Assembly (NCBI GenBank): GCA_002197995.1
Contig: NGZR01000003.1
Coordinates: 4,092,001-4,156,000 of the forward strand
Source of the DNA: Gaeumannomyces sp. JS-464
Taxonomy: Eukaryota > Ascomycota > Sordariomycetes > Magnaporthales > Magnaporthaceae
Length of the DNA stretch: 64,000 nt
Direction of reading: 5' to 3'
Positions within the stretch are counted from its first letter, which is position 1. Each line of letters begins with the position of its first letter. Position numbers and translations under genes: made by a program. The notes under the pieces were generated by a model. It made no database searches and was not told the origin of the DNA. It was given only the letters and a program-made list of their open reading frames with translations. This document shows, piece by piece, positions 46,562 through 58,667 of the stretch.

Positions 46562-49269
46562 ATGCGGCTGGAGGCCGCTGCCGTCTTAGCGCTCGCGGCA
46601 CTGGGCTGGGCTGCCCCTCAGGGGTCCTCCTGCGCGCGGCTCGAGGGCAGAGTCGGCGGCGAGCTACACTGCAGGCACAACATTCACCAAAAGAGATCTG
46701 CAGATGATGTCGTTCCCGACCCGGAGGATACTGCTCGATGGGCCAGGCGGCGGTTTGGTGATGGTGGCGTCCCCGGCGCAGACCCGATTCGCCAACTCTG
46801 TCCGCTCTCGCATCCAGAGCGATAACAAGGGCGCCAGCGAGCGCAGGATCGAAGAGCTCATCGACGACGAGTGGACCCGAATTTCCCCCGACGAAAGGAG
46901 AAAATGGTCCAAGGACTCAAATAGGGAGCCTAGCGACAATCACGAGGGCCAGCAGTCAGGAGTGGGAGGAAGCTCAGATTCAACCACGGCGACAGCCAGT
47001 GGTTCTAGATCCAACGGTAGCACCGGCTCGGTAGCCACGACGACTACTGGAGAGAGTTCTACGACTACCCCTTCTGCCGAGACCACAACAACGACCTCCT
47101 CAAGCGGAAGCGATACCACGACGTCGTCATATGAGAGCCAATCATCGACTACATCTATGTCGACAACGAATTCTTCGTCTAGGAGGAAAACTAAGGCGTC
47201 CTCAGGCACGGAGACTATCAAATCGTCCTGGACAAGCAAAACGAAAACTTCATCGGCTTACAACCCGACCCGGACATCGACAAGAAAAACATTCGCCCCG
47301 ATTTCTAACCACACCACCAGCACTACTTCATCCAAGACGAGCGTGACAGCAAGTTCGTCTTCTGCATCCGGAACGACTGCGGCTACCGCACGCACAAAGA
47401 ACATCGAGAAGCACTACCACTAAGACTTTGAGCCCCACCAGTACGAGGACCAGAACTCTAGCCCCATTGTTCAGCACTAAAAAGGTGACAGGCTACACCG
47501 ATCCTTGGCCACGACCTACACAACCTGTCGACCCGTACTATGATGATGACGACGAGGACGAAGAATACTACCATCACGGCGATGCCGACGAGAACTGGGA
47601 GCTTGTCGGTCCGCCACTTAGGCCCTCACGCACAAGCAACCCGGGCATCGGGGACTACAGGTCAGGACCTTCAAGGGTGGTAGACCAGGCGCGGCGCTGA
47701 CGACTGGGAGACTAGAGCAAAGAGACCGCTGCCGTCACTTCCTACTCAGCTCCCCATGAAATATGACAGTCAAAGGCCCGTCGGCGGTTTGGGACTTCAG
47801 GGCGACGGCGAGAGTCGGTGGCAAAGCGGCGCCACCGTCCCTCAAAATCCCGACCCAAGTCGGCGTCATCAGTACTTGGCCTACGCCCGCGCCCGATACC
47901 AACACACCGGGGTGGGAATAATCGGCCATATGGTACTGGCATTCAAGCACCACCTCCGATATTGAAGGCCGATCAGCCCTTTTTCAACGAACAAGTTCAG
48001 GATTCAGAGTCGGAAATCCGTCTCATAGGGAGGCCTGGCTCCTTCGGAAATGACATTCCCGACTCCGACACCCCTGGAAGAGGACGTATTGGGGTTCCCG
48101 GCTCTACACCTGTGGCAAAATCTCCTTGGTCGCCGCCGGAAGACACGCCTCCCGGCCGAGTGATACCCCTCGAGAACACGTACCATCCAGGCTCTAGCCA
48201 CCAGGTCCGCCCTCCACTAGATCTCCCCACAGAAAAGCTTGCACAGGGAGACGCCCCGATTGAGGGATGGCCACACCGCAAGCCGGGGTCCGGGATACAG
48301 ACACAGGCCCCATTGCACATACCGGCCGGAAGGCCGGCGCAAGGTGTGATCCTTGATGAGCGACCTAACTCCAACCAAAAGTCAGAAACCGCGGCTCCTT
48401 ACATTGTGCCGGGAGAGGATCGCAAAGATGAAAATCTACCATTCGAGGAATGGCCCAAGCTGAGCCAACAGCAGAAACCAGGCATCCCAAATACCCTGGC
48501 TGCTCCTCTGCCTACAACTCTCAGCTCAGACTCAAAGACTTCACCGCAGGTTCCTGATTTTCTCCTAGGGCCGGGGCCCGCTCCCGCTCAAAGGCTGGAG
48601 GGCCCAGACCTTCCGACCAGCGCGCTTCCAATCGCAGGCCAGCGGTCAAACCGGCAAGGTCCCAAGATAAGCCCAGGCGAGATTCCCGGCGGCCAGGATG
48701 ACCACTTTGGTTCGAGACCCAACCCAAACCCAGGCCTAAATACGCAGGTCTCGTGGCCGCTCCCGGATCGAACAGGAGACGAGAAAAAGCCACAGAGCAT
48801 CAACCAGCCCGCCAAGCCTTACCCTGCTTTTCCCGGCGTCTCCCCCGTACCTACCCCAGCCGTAACAACCAACCACCGGTCAGGCCAGAAGTCGAGCGAG
48901 GAAGACGAAGAGGAGTGGCACGTGTTTGTCCACCCGGTTACCGGTAAGAAGATCTACACGGACGGCGACGCTTCCCCCAGGGACAAGAACACACCGCCAA
49001 GGGGAGGCATGGCTGCCGACACCTTGACACCCGCCGGCCCTAAGAATCCAAATTCCTGGCGGAGGAGCGAGAGGAGAGCCGGAATCAGAGACGCTCACGC
49101 AGCAGAGCCGAGCCGTCACAACAGAGTTAGGATATTTCTACGTGGCGTTTGTTTTTGTGTTTATGCTTGTGTAGCGCTACGTTTCATCCATAGAAATTGT
49201 CTATTGCATTTCAATATTTTCCCCCTCGGCTTCTTCGCCCCAACAGCATCCCCTTCGGCTATCGTGTAA
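46562..49269 (+). pseudogene. Secreted Ser/Thr- and Pro-rich (mucin-like) protein, frame broken
   Basis: The ATG at 46562 opens with a signal peptide (MRLEAAAVLALAALGWAAPQ), a Cys pair and a Lys-Arg site (HQKRSADD). After about 45-75 codons the coding style moves to the frame with RRIEELIDDEWTRISPDERR, then a long Ser/Thr-rich mucin-like stretch to 47423. It shifts again near 47410 to an acidic segment (PYYDDDDEDEEYYHHGDADE) and again between 47690 and 47930 to a Pro-rich region running to about 49110. That region repeats PxxP, LPTEKLAQG and WPLPD-like units and includes EEWHVFVHPVTGKKIYTDG. It may be an O-glycosylated cell-wall or matrix protein. At least three breaks are needed, so the locus is decayed or misassembled. 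Treating it as one gene is an inference from common direction and composition. Confidence 0.5.
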
Positions 49270-49951
49270 AGGGCGATACCGCTGCCCCACATAGCACTGC
49301 AGCGATAATTACGACGAGGTCCTGGCAGCGGGCGGGCTGGGGATTTGTTGCGGACAGAAAGTAAAACAAAGCGGATAGCAAGGTAGAAACTGAGCCCTGA
49401 AACACATGCTACGTTCCTTAGATCGGCGCCAGCTTGGTGGAGGGCAAATCTAGTAGTTTTTAAAGCCAGATTTGGCGTTGGACGGATAAAGCTAGGGGTG
49501 AAGTTGGCCCACCAAGAGGGCATATTACGCTGTTGTGAGCCAGAGTGAAGGTAGAACCTTGCGAACCAAATAAGTCACGCCCGGATGCATGTAGATAGAA
49601 GAGACAATGGTGTAAACATGATAGTCCTCAGTAGTGAAGACTGAAACGATATTTATCGGGGTATGTGACTAAATGAATCATCCCACCAATGCCCATTTTG
49701 AATACCGCATTTAAACAAAAATCTCAGAACGCCAGGTCGCCAATAAGGTATAAAAAGCGAGTAAACACCATCAACGCCGGAACCCTTTGCCCGATACGAT
49801 GGAGTAGAATGATAACCAAGAAGGGTAAACAGATACAAAAAAAGGTGGAAATGGCTGAAAGGTGAAGGGAAAAAAGGAAGATTGTACAAGAAGAAAAGAA
49901 GGGAAACGGGGTGGATTACTGGGTGACCCAAAGAACTATCACCACCAGCGC
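49270..49951. other. Intergenic, A/T-richer
   Basis: Between the converging mucin-like gene (+) and class III chitinase gene (-). No gene was seen. Confidence 0.5.
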
Positions 49952-51432
49952 TTAAGCGGCAAAGCTCTTGGCGACGCGGCGGCGGCGGATAGGGGCCGCA
50001 GAGTTCTGCGAGCGGCGGCGGGCCGAGGGCGAAGACCTCTGAGAGCGGCGGCGATGGCGCACAAGACGCGAAGACTGCCTTTGGGAGCGGCGACGGTGAC
50101 GTACAGGGGGCAGGGCCAAGGGCGGCTGACCGGTCGGCGCGCCCGGCACGAGCGGGGTGGTGCCCTGTGCGACGGCACCGCCACCAATGGGCTTTTGGCT
50201 CTCGGGCAGAGCCAGGCCCGGTGGGGCGAGGCTTGGGTCGAAGGTACCGGACGGGGAGGCTCCAGGGGCACCGGGCGACTTGGGCGCGCCGGGCGACTTG
50301 GGCGCGCCGGGGGCCGCGGGGGCGCCCTGGCCGGCAGGGGCGCCAGGGGCAGCCGGGGTGCTAGGGCCGGAAGGAGTGCTAGGGGCAGTCTCGGGCTTCG
50401 TAGCTGGAGGATTGCTGCCACCAGGAGCGGGCGTTTTGTCGCTGCCAGGGGCCGGGGCAGCGCCACCACCAGCCGCAACAAGACTCGGGCTGATCCCCTT
50501 GAGGAAACCAGTGTCCAGACCGGCGGTAGCCTCCCAGACCATGACGCCGGCAAACTCGGGAAACTTTGCAGAGTACTCGATGATGGGCTTCATGTTTTCG
50601 GGCTGACGTAGCCGCCGCCGACCTTCTCGGACGCGGGGGCGCCAATGAGGAGACGGGTGTTCTGGCCCTTGGTCTTGGCCCATTCAGCCCACTGTTTGAA
50701 GTTGTAGGTGCCACCGCCTTCTTTAAAGGCGACAAGGCCGCACCCAGGGTTGTTATAAAACTGGATTGCGACCATATCGAATTTAACGCCGCCTGAGAGG
50801 ACTGGATCGAGATTGGCGTCAGGGAAGACGCACTGCGGGGCGGCGCCCAGCTTGAGGTTTGCGCCGTCGGCGAGTTTGCGGAGCTGCTGTCCGAATGCTA
50901 GGAGATTGTCAGTCGGGTGTTCAAAATCGAAGTCAAAGCCGTCCATGACGGCGCTGCCGAAGGGCCGCTGCGCTTCCGGGACCTTTCCGACAGGGCCGAA
51001 GAGATCGAAGACCTTATCGGCGGCCTTTTTGGCCTCGTCGGGGCTGGCCCAGGCTGTCTTCTTCTTGTATTCGCCACCGGCGAGGGAGAGCAGGATCGTC
51101 GTCTTCTTTGTCTCCTGGCAGTAAGTGATATCCTTCTCGATCTTAGGGCACTTGATCAAGCCATCAGCCATCTTCTGACATCCGGCCTCGTTCGAGGCAA
51201 GGTTGAGCGTGAAGGGTTTGAAGTCAGAGAGGAAAGAAACAGCGATAACGCTGACGGAAGGGTCATCGCAGAGCTTTTTCAAATCTTGTGGCTGTCCGCT
51301 GCCGCCGGCATTCTGACCCCAGTACAAAACCATGTTGTTTTTGGCCCCTGGGTTCCAGCCAGCTTGCGCGCCCGAAATGAGCACTGGCAAGGCTAGCAGC
51401 CAGGACAAGGCGGGGGCGGCTCGACGAAACAT
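49952..51432 (-). CDS. GH18 class III chitinase with basic Arg/Ser-rich tail, one frame break
   Basis: The ATG at 51432 begins a signal peptide (MFRRAAPALSWLLALPVLIS, cleavage near GAQA). The GH18 domain shows NNMVLYWGQNAGG, SVIAVSFLSDF, ILLSLAGGEYK and the catalytic motif DGFDFDFE (DxxDxDxE, residues 164-171). GAAPQCVFPDANL, MVAIQFYNNPGCG and GVMVWEATAGLDTGF follow. Class III (subgroup A/plant-type) chitinases cut chitin in the cell wall. A Pro/Ala/Gly-rich linker leads to a very basic tail with repeated RRRSQ units (VRHRRRSQRQSSRLVRHRRR). The frame breaks near 50601, just after GGGYVSP. One more C in the CCC run would restore it into ENMKPIIEYSAKFPEF. The gene is intronless. Confidence 0.87.
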
Positions 51433-52704
51433 GGCTGAATCGGAATGTGGCGTTCGAGGGAGGAAGGGAGGTCGATAAAGGGGTAAAAAGGGGAGGAAAA
51501 AGATACAAGGCTGCGAAGGCCAAGAGAAGGTGTGATTGGTAGAGAGGAAGAGAGGCTTGAGTTGTGGGAGAAGGTGAGGCTGATGATGGGAGAGGTGGGT
51601 TAGGCCATTGGGCCTCTGAGGAATCTGAGGCGCCGGGATATATAGCAGCTGGTTCCCAAGAGATGTCAGGGCTGGCCCAGCAAAAGCAGCTGATGGTGGG
51701 TTGGCGGCAGTGACCCGCTAGCGAGATGGGTAGAATCGCCAACTGAGCCGCGCCGTGCCCATGGCCACACGGCGACAGGCCCCAGCCCCAACATCTCCTC
51801 GCATTGGTAGTAATCGGGCGTGGAACAAAGACTCAGGCTTGCGAATGCCGCCTATTCACTAGCGCCGGACGACGACGCAGTTGGGCCTTGCGAGAGTAAG
51901 CGGCGGGCGACTTCGCCACGCCGCAGCAACCACCACAGCGCTATTGGTTATGAGGCCAGCCGCGACATGCCCGTTTCGGCTCCAGATCGGCACTAGCACC
52001 ACAGAGCACAGCAAAGCCAGATCGAGCCAGAGAGTAAGCAATTAAGCGCGCGACAAACTCGTCGCCGCGGCACAAGCGATGCTGCGCACCGCATGTAGTC
52101 ATGGGCAGGCACTGGAACTGCCAGCTCCTGAGTTGGTTGCGCCAAAGGACTCCAGGACGGAAAGCTTCAGTCGCCCAATCCAATCGGTGTCGTAATTTCT
52201 GGGCAGAGGGAATTAGCGGGCCTGTCTCTTTGTCAGCGACAAGCCATGGGGGCCCGCCAATGTCCACTGCATCAGGAGGAATCAACGATTGGTGTCGGCG
52301 CCGAGGCGGCACGGCACTCAAGCTTCACTGGTGAAGGTTCCTGTGGGCAAGGATTAGATCGATCGCGCACGGGATCTCAACTTCAGAGTGGATTCTCCGT
52401 GCCTCGGGCCCCACAGCCGAATTGCATCATTGCTCGCGAGCTCCCCACCAAAGCACACACGCGACGGGACAGCACAGAGGCGCTTTCGAGCCTCGCTTCG
52501 AAGTCTGCTGCCGCCCCTACAGCAAGCCCCAAATCTTTCAATTGCGCCATCCCGCTATCAACTCTCGCTGCCCGGCTCTATCGAGGCCTGGAGGCGCCCA
52601 CCCGGTTTCCGGATTACCCCTCGAGGGGTTCGCGCCCCGTGAAATCCCGCAGCCTCGACCACCGCGCCCAAGATGACCAGCAACCGTTCGCGACGCACTC
52701 GAAG
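51433..52704. other. Intergenic between divergent chitinase and Atm1 genes
   Basis: About 1.27 kb holding the promoters of both genes. An open extension upstream of 52705 in the Atm1 frame reaches 52246 but reads like leader DNA. A TATA element for the chitinase gene is listed separately. Confidence 0.5.
51639..51644 (-). promoter_or_regulatory. Probable TATA box of the class III chitinase gene
   Basis: TATATA in the minus-strand context GCTATATATCCCGG lies about 207 bp upstream of the ATG at 51432. Confidence 0.45.
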
Positions 52705-54960
52705 ATGATCGCAAGGGGTTTAACGAGCACGGCGCTGCTCTCCAGCTGCCAGAGAGCGTTCCCAAAACCCGTCTACAGATCGCTACAATGGATACCACAG
52801 AGGCCGGGTGGCCCTGTCCGCGCCATGATGACTTCCATACCCCGGCCGAAACCCCCGACCTCGCCCTCCGCCAGGGATAGCGCTCAGCCGGCCCCGACCC
52901 CGAAGACCGCGACCCCGGCACATGCGGCAAAGGGCGCCTCGACGGCGTCCAAAGACCCCCTGGCCACTCCCGAAAAGACGAACCAGGAGCAGCGCAAGGC
53001 GGACTGGGCCATCATCAAGGAGATGTCACACTACCTGTGGCCCAAGGACAGCCTGAACACCAAGTTACGCGTTGGGCTAGCCGTGTCACTGCTCGTCAGC
53101 GCAAAGGTGCTCAACGTCCAGGTGCCCTTCTACTTCAAAAGCATTGTCGACGCCATGAACATCGACCCGTCTGTCATGCCAGGCGCTGGCGGCACCGCGG
53201 CCACAGTGGTCGGCACCATGATCCTGGCCTACGGCGCCACCCGCGTTGGCGCCACCGTCTTTCAGGAGCTGCGCAACGCTGTCTTTGCCTCGGTCGCCCA
53301 GAAGGCCATCCGCCGCGTTGCCACAAACGTCTTTGACCATCTGCTCCGCCTCGACCTGTCCTTTCATCTGTCCAAACAGACGGGCGGCCTGACCCGCGCT
53401 ATCGACCGCGGCACCAAGGGCATCAGCTTCTTGCTCACCAGCATGGTCTTCCATGTCATTCCCACCGCCCTCGAAATCACCATGGTTTGCGGCATCCTGA
53501 CCTGGCAGTACGGCGCCAAGTTCGCCGCCATCACCGCCATCACCATGTCCGCCTATACCGCCTTCACCATCTGGACCACAGCCTGGCGCACCAAGTTCCG
53601 CCGCCAGGCCAACGCCGCCGACAACCGTGCCTCGACCGTGGCCGTCGACTCGCTCATCAACTACGAGGCCGTCAAGTACTTCAACAACGAAAATTACGAG
53701 GTCGGCCGCTATAATGACGCTCTTAAGCAGTATGAAAAGAGCTCCATCAAGGTCGCTACCTCGCTCGCTTTTCTCAACAGCGGCCAGAACGTCATATTCT
53801 CAACCGCACTTACCGCCATGATGTACCTTGGCGCGGACGGCATCGCTCAGGGCAGTCTGACTGTCGGTGACCTCGTCATGATCAACCAGCTCGTCTTCCA
53901 GCTCTCGGTGCCGCTCAACTTCCTCGGCTCCGTCTACCGCGAGCTGCGACAGTCCCTTCTCGATATGGAAACCCTATTCAACCTACAGAAAGTCAACGTC
54001 TCTATCACCGAACAGCCCGGCGCGAAACCGCTGGCCCTCACCAAGGGTGGTGAGATCCAGTTTGAGAAGGTCTCGTTTGGCTACCACCCAGACCGACCCA
54101 TCTTGCGCGACCTGAGCCTCACCATCCCTGCGGGAAAGAAGGTTGCCATCGTTGGGCCCAGCGGGTGCGGCAAGTCGACACTTCTCCGCCTGCTCTTCCG
54201 CTCCTACGACGCCCAGTCGGGCCGCATCCTGATAGACGGCCAGGACGTGCGCTCCGTCACGCTGGATTCACTGCGCCGCAGCATCGGAGTCGTTCCGCAG
54301 GACACCCCCCTGTTCAACGACACGGTCGAGCTCAACATCCGTTACGGCGACATGTCGGCGCCCCGCGAGCGTGTCATCGCGGCCGCTCAGCGTGCCCGCA
54401 TCCACGACATCGTCGAGTCGTGGCCCGATGGATACGCGACCAAGGTCGGCGAGCGCGGCCTGATGATCTCAGGTGGCGAGAAGCAGCGCCTGGCTGTGTC
54501 GCGGCTCCTGCTCAAGGATCCGCCGCTCCTATTCTTCGACGAGGCAACGAGCGCGCTCGACACACATACAGAGCAGGCGCTGATGCGGAACATCAACTCG
54601 ATCCTGCGCGAGAAGGCGCGCACTAGCGTCTTTGTGGCGCACCGCCTGCGCACCATCTACGACTCAGACCTCATCATCGTCCTGCGCCAGGGCAGCGTCG
54701 CCGAGATGGGCACACACAAGGAGCTGATTGACCGCGGCGGCCTCTACTCGGAGCTTTGGAGTGGTAAGCACGGTCGTGCTCTAGCGATCCCTGTTTTCCC
54801 CATCCTTCCCCCCGTCAGTCACCGAGATCACACTAGTTGCTGACCTAGCCTTTGTTGTATCAAAGCCCAGGAGACGCTGTTCAATGCCGACGGATCGGAG
54901 AAGGTCGACAATGCCGAGGCTGATGAGACTGGCGAGAGGGACATTTCCTCCAGGCCGTGA
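52705..54960 (+). CDS. ATM1: Mitochondrial iron-sulfur ABC transporter Atm1
   Basis: Two exons (52705-54763, 54866-54960) give 717 residues, the normal length of Atm1. It is a half-transporter of the mitochondrial inner membrane that exports a sulfur/glutathione species needed for cytosolic iron-sulfur proteins. A Ser/Arg/Pro-rich presequence ([19 protein letters not shown]) is followed by a membrane domain of about six helices. The membrane domain includes [16 protein letters not shown] and [19 protein letters not shown]. The nucleotide-binding domain has Walker [10 protein letters not shown] (about residues 484-492), signature [13 protein letters not shown] (about 588) and Walker [13 protein letters not shown] (Asp about 612). 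The short last exon encodes an acidic tail. The ATG at 52705 was chosen for the presequence. The frame is intact. Confidence 0.95.
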
Positions 54961-56078
54961 AGCCAAGACTTTCCCTTATTCTTTCCAAAACCTTGCTGCA
55001 GACTCGCTCAGTCTGGGGTCCAACCCGCTGCGTTCTCTGCGCTTAGATACCCCTATATACCATCGCACGTGGAGTTTCGATCTGCACCGGATTTTTGCTC
55101 TCAATTCCTAGACTAGCGACGTTGTTTTGGATATCAAATACCTCACATATCGGTATCTTCCACATTGCCAATTCAGCGAATCTCCTATCTTCAAGCCATC
55201 GATTCGTTTTCCACCCCTCTTGGCTTGGTTCCGGAAGTTGAACACTAGAGTCGATTGCTTAAGCTCGCGTGCTTTCTGTGACTTCCTGGATGGCTCCCTA
55301 ACCAAAGCTAAATGGCCAAACGTGGAGGACGGCGCTCACGGTAATTTCATCCCCTCCCGCTAACTTTACGCTCATTTAGAAAGTATCCCTACCGGGTCTC
55401 CAGTTTATAAACTGCCAGGGACGCCTGCCGTCGTCAGTCCGTGCTTGACGAGCTCCAATGCTGCACCAGACGAGAAAAGCACGGCAACACCCCCTATCGT
55501 CGCCGTGCTCAAGGTAGCATATGCCCACATCTTCCTACTCTATCAAGAGCTCTCCTGCATTCCTGTGACTTGACACTAAGCGTGCCTCATCCCAACAGAC
55601 ATTGCTCATCTGACTTAACCAGAACGCCTCGTTCATCCATTGGCTTCCGAACCCTGAGGTCCGGCGCCAAGTCCATCTACGCAACCTAACTCCGCTGTGC
55701 TCTTCAACCTTCGGCGATTTGTCACTACCAATTACACAGCTCTGAACCCAATTTACCTTTTATTTCCGTTCACGTTCTTCCTTCGCTACTAATGTGCATC
55801 GCTCCCATACGCCTCCACGTATCTATTGCAGTTTACGCAGAGAAGGAACATCCACCAGCACGGCGTATTGGCCGGTCTACAGAGAACCTCCACGAGGCTC
55901 CCGTTTTTCTAAACGATCGCGCTGCGTCTACATAGCGAAATCAAGTGCGCTATAGGTCAGTATTTCCCACTTCCCATTCACCACCACTCCCCTCTTTCAG
56001 CTTTCCTATCATCTATCCCCCTACGCATCTCAAATCTTAACTCACCCTCAATCGGTTCTTTGTACTGACTTCGCTGCC
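54961..56078. other. Intergenic, pyrimidine-rich
   Basis: 3' flank of Atm1 and a long C/T-rich 5' flank of the first 2EXR gene. Open frames such as 55127-55363 have no recognisable features. Confidence 0.5.
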
Positions 56079-56817
56079 ATGGTCTCCAGAATTGATAACT
56101 ACCGTGCCAAGATGTCATTCTACGGCCTGCCGATCGAGCTGCGCTACCAGATCTGGGAGATGTCTTTGGAAGGCCTGGACGACACCCCGGGAGTATACCT
56201 ATTCGATGCCGACCACTATTCATATGACTCAATTCAAGGGCGCGCAGTACCGCGGCCACAGCGACACTGGCTCGACATGGAGCGAGCGCCTCCCCACAAC
56301 ACCCACCCCAACGGTTCTCCAGGGCATGCCGGTTGCCCTGCATGTCTGCGCCGAGTCTCGCGCCGTCGCTAAGCGCATTTTGCACTTCACCGAGATCAGC
56401 CTCGGCAGCGGGCCCGCCGGCGCGCGCACCGTCGCCGTCCCTACGCGGGACTACAGGCCCGAACTCGACGCCATGTTCGTCTCCCCCCACGACAACCTCA
56501 AATTTACCTCCATGACGGTCATGGCGGACATCGGTCGGCACCTGGGCCACGGTAACGGCTTTCTCGAGGGAGCCGGCTGTATAGTGGTATCCTGTCTCTC
56601 GTCCCGGGATGGGCGCGTCGGGCCCGGCTCGGCTCCTTGTCCTCGGATGCCGAACACCCACCTCCCGCAACGCAGTCTCAGCTTTGACATGATTGACAGC
56701 TTGGAATTCATGCATATAGACACGAGCGCCTTCCGCGAGGTTCCTCTACACGTGTGGGACGAGAGCCTGGCGTGGGGCATGGTGACGGGGCGATTCGAGC
56801 TCGGCGACGTGGAATAG
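56079..56817 (+). CDS. 2EXR-domain protein, first of two, with one frame break
   Basis: The 2EXR domain is an F-box-like N-terminal module common in ascomycetes. Here it begins MSFYGLPIELRYQIWEMSLEG, after either the ATG at 56079 or that at 56112. The frame breaks near 56232, close to CAATTCAAGGG. The style continues one frame over with KGAQYRGHSDTG, LHVCAESRAVAKR, TRDYRPELDAMFVSPHDN and FREVPLHVWDESLAWG to 56817. The combined length of about 245 residues suits the family. The pattern Glu-Ser-Arg-x-x-(Val/Ala)-x-Lys-(Arg), then Phe/Tyr-x-Pro-Glu-x-Asp-x-(Leu/Met)-Phe, is shared with the next gene. Function is unknown; such proteins may be substrate adaptors. Confidence 0.75.
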
Positions 56818-57953
56818 ATTGAGCGCACCCTGCCTTCCCCTTTTGCCTGCAATATCTTCTCGTGATTCTCCGGGATGGAGAAGCCGGGGCAGCTAGAACA
56901 CATTCGCATAGCAGCGACGAGGAAATCTAGTCAAAATGCCGGCTTACTTGTTCATATGAGTGGAACCGGAGGAAGGGACAAGGTAGCATTCAAGTTGGTA
57001 GAGGCTGCCGTGCTCTACTGGGGTAGTCTTTGACATCGGAGTCTTAGTTGTAGGAATGTTCTATTTTCTCAGCTTTTCGCTGGAAAGGCTCGATTATAAA
57101 CGGAATTCCCCCCATCGTGCTTGTCAGTCCATCCTTTAAAGCCCACTATCAGGGCATCCTAACTGTGGGCGTAATGAGGGCCGCATTGATGGGCGACCGC
57201 TCCCATCCCATTGTGAGAGCAGTGCTAATATCACGAGCTAAAATCACGCAAAACACCCGGTACCAAACCTAGGAAAGCAAAATAGGATTGCATGCCATAC
57301 AAACACCTAAGATATTAAAAACTGACCTTGGAATTCCCTTCCACGTGCACAGTCACTTATTCAAATCCAATAATCGTTCATGCAGCGTTGACTTGATACA
57401 GTCACCAGGTCATGCTGCTGTAGATTCCTTGAATGTTCCATACGCATCTGGCTGGTTTTGATACAAGCCGAAATCCACATTGGTAATATCTTCCCTCCAT
57501 GCATCCGGATCCTCTGTATGAGCGGCCAACAAAGTAGTTGGCTACCTACTTCCCGGTGCTTCCCACTATTTTCAGCATCTGTTAGCCTCAACGTCACTCT
57601 TGCCTGACCCTCAAGCCACAAAGCTCCCGGAGCTACTCTTTTCCAGTTGAAAGTGGATTTACATGCCCCTCTTTCTCCCTGACCTCAACTCGCAGCAGCC
57701 AGGTCTATTTTTTTTCTGACATCTTCAACCTTAAAAGCGTACCCGCGCAGCCTCACCCATCGATTCCGAGAAGAGAAACAGGATCCCAGTAAAGCAACTC
57801 GGCGGTTGAGACGCGCCTGCGTCTTCCAGACCCAGGACCAGAGGACATGCCCGCACCCAAAGTCCGGTTTGTGCCATTCAATACCACGTCGGCGCGGCGT
57901 ACTCTCAAAGCTGACGGGATACATTTATCTCCAGCAGCTGAAAACCGACCACC
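56818..57953. other. Intergenic, A/T-richer
   Basis: Separates the two 2EXR genes. No gene was seen. The C/T-rich stretch just before 57954 is probably leader. Confidence 0.5.
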
Positions 57954-58667
57954 ATGTCACTTGCATGTCTCCCCCTCGAGCTACGGCTCCAGATCTGGGA
58001 GGACACGATCGAGGACGAGGTTCCGCAGGTTGCGGTCTGGCAAGAGAAGAAGCAAGCGCTCGATCCTCACTACATGCCCCAGGTGCTGGTGGGCTTCCCC
58101 GTCGCCATGCGCGTCTGCTCCGAGTCTCGCGAGGCGGTCAAGAAGCGACTCAGGTTTGCCGACCCGATCCCCGCTGCTTCCGATGCCGCCGACGCGGACA
58201 AGCCCGCTGTGCGCGTCCCGATCCGCGATTTCAAGCCCGAGATGGACGCCCTCTTTATCCCCAAGGACAGCATGGCGGCTTTTCGCGCCGCATTTCGGGC
58301 CTTGCAGAACCCCCACGCCCCCGGGAATCGCGACATCTTTCTCAGGACCAAGCACGTGGTGGTGTCGAGCAAGTTGTTTCCCGCCATCGTGGCGCTGATC
58401 AGGTTCGGCGCGACCATCAGCCAAATGAAGACCGTCCGCTCCGTGTATGTCTTTGACAATCGCGCGCACGGCCTTCCCGACGATGACGACTACAAGCTGG
58501 GCGACCACCTCGCAGGTCGGCGGTTCTGGCTGCAGACTGGAGACGGCTCGATTCCGACTTCCACTCTCGACCATGTCGAAAGCATATGGTGGTCGCTTGG
58601 TAGAACCGGACCTGCGGAAAATAAGCACTTCAAAGCCCATTGCTGTGAGCCTTTGAAGCTCAACTAG
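57954..58667 (+). CDS. 2EXR-domain protein, second of two
   Basis: An intact single exon of 237 residues starting MSLACLPLELRLQIWEDTIED, the usual beginning of a 2EXR domain. It continues with VAMRVCSESREAVKKRLRF and FKPEMDALFIPKDSM, matching the family pattern and the preceding gene. IFLRTKHVVVSSKLFPAIVA, a variable acidic segment and a Trp-containing end (HVESIWWSLG) follow. The ATG context (ACCACCATGTC) is good. It is a tandem relative of the preceding gene, but the two are divergent in sequence. Molecular function is not known. Confidence 0.82.
   Translation: MSLACLPLELRLQIWEDTIEDEVPQVAVWQEKKQALDPHYMPQVLVGFPVAMRVCSESREAVKKRLRFADPIPAASDAADADKPAVRVPIRDFKPEMDALFIPKDSMAAFRAAFRALQNPHAPGNRDIFLRTKHVVVSSKLFPAIVALIRFGATISQMKTVRSVYVFDNRAHGLPDDDDYKLGDHLAGRRFWLQTGDGSIPTSTLDHVESIWWSLGRTGPAENKHFKAHCCEPLKLN

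Noticed and set aside
52246..52704. N-terminal extension of Atm1
   Set aside because: It would place about 150 odd residues before a good mitochondrial presequence. The ATG at 52705 gives the normal family length.
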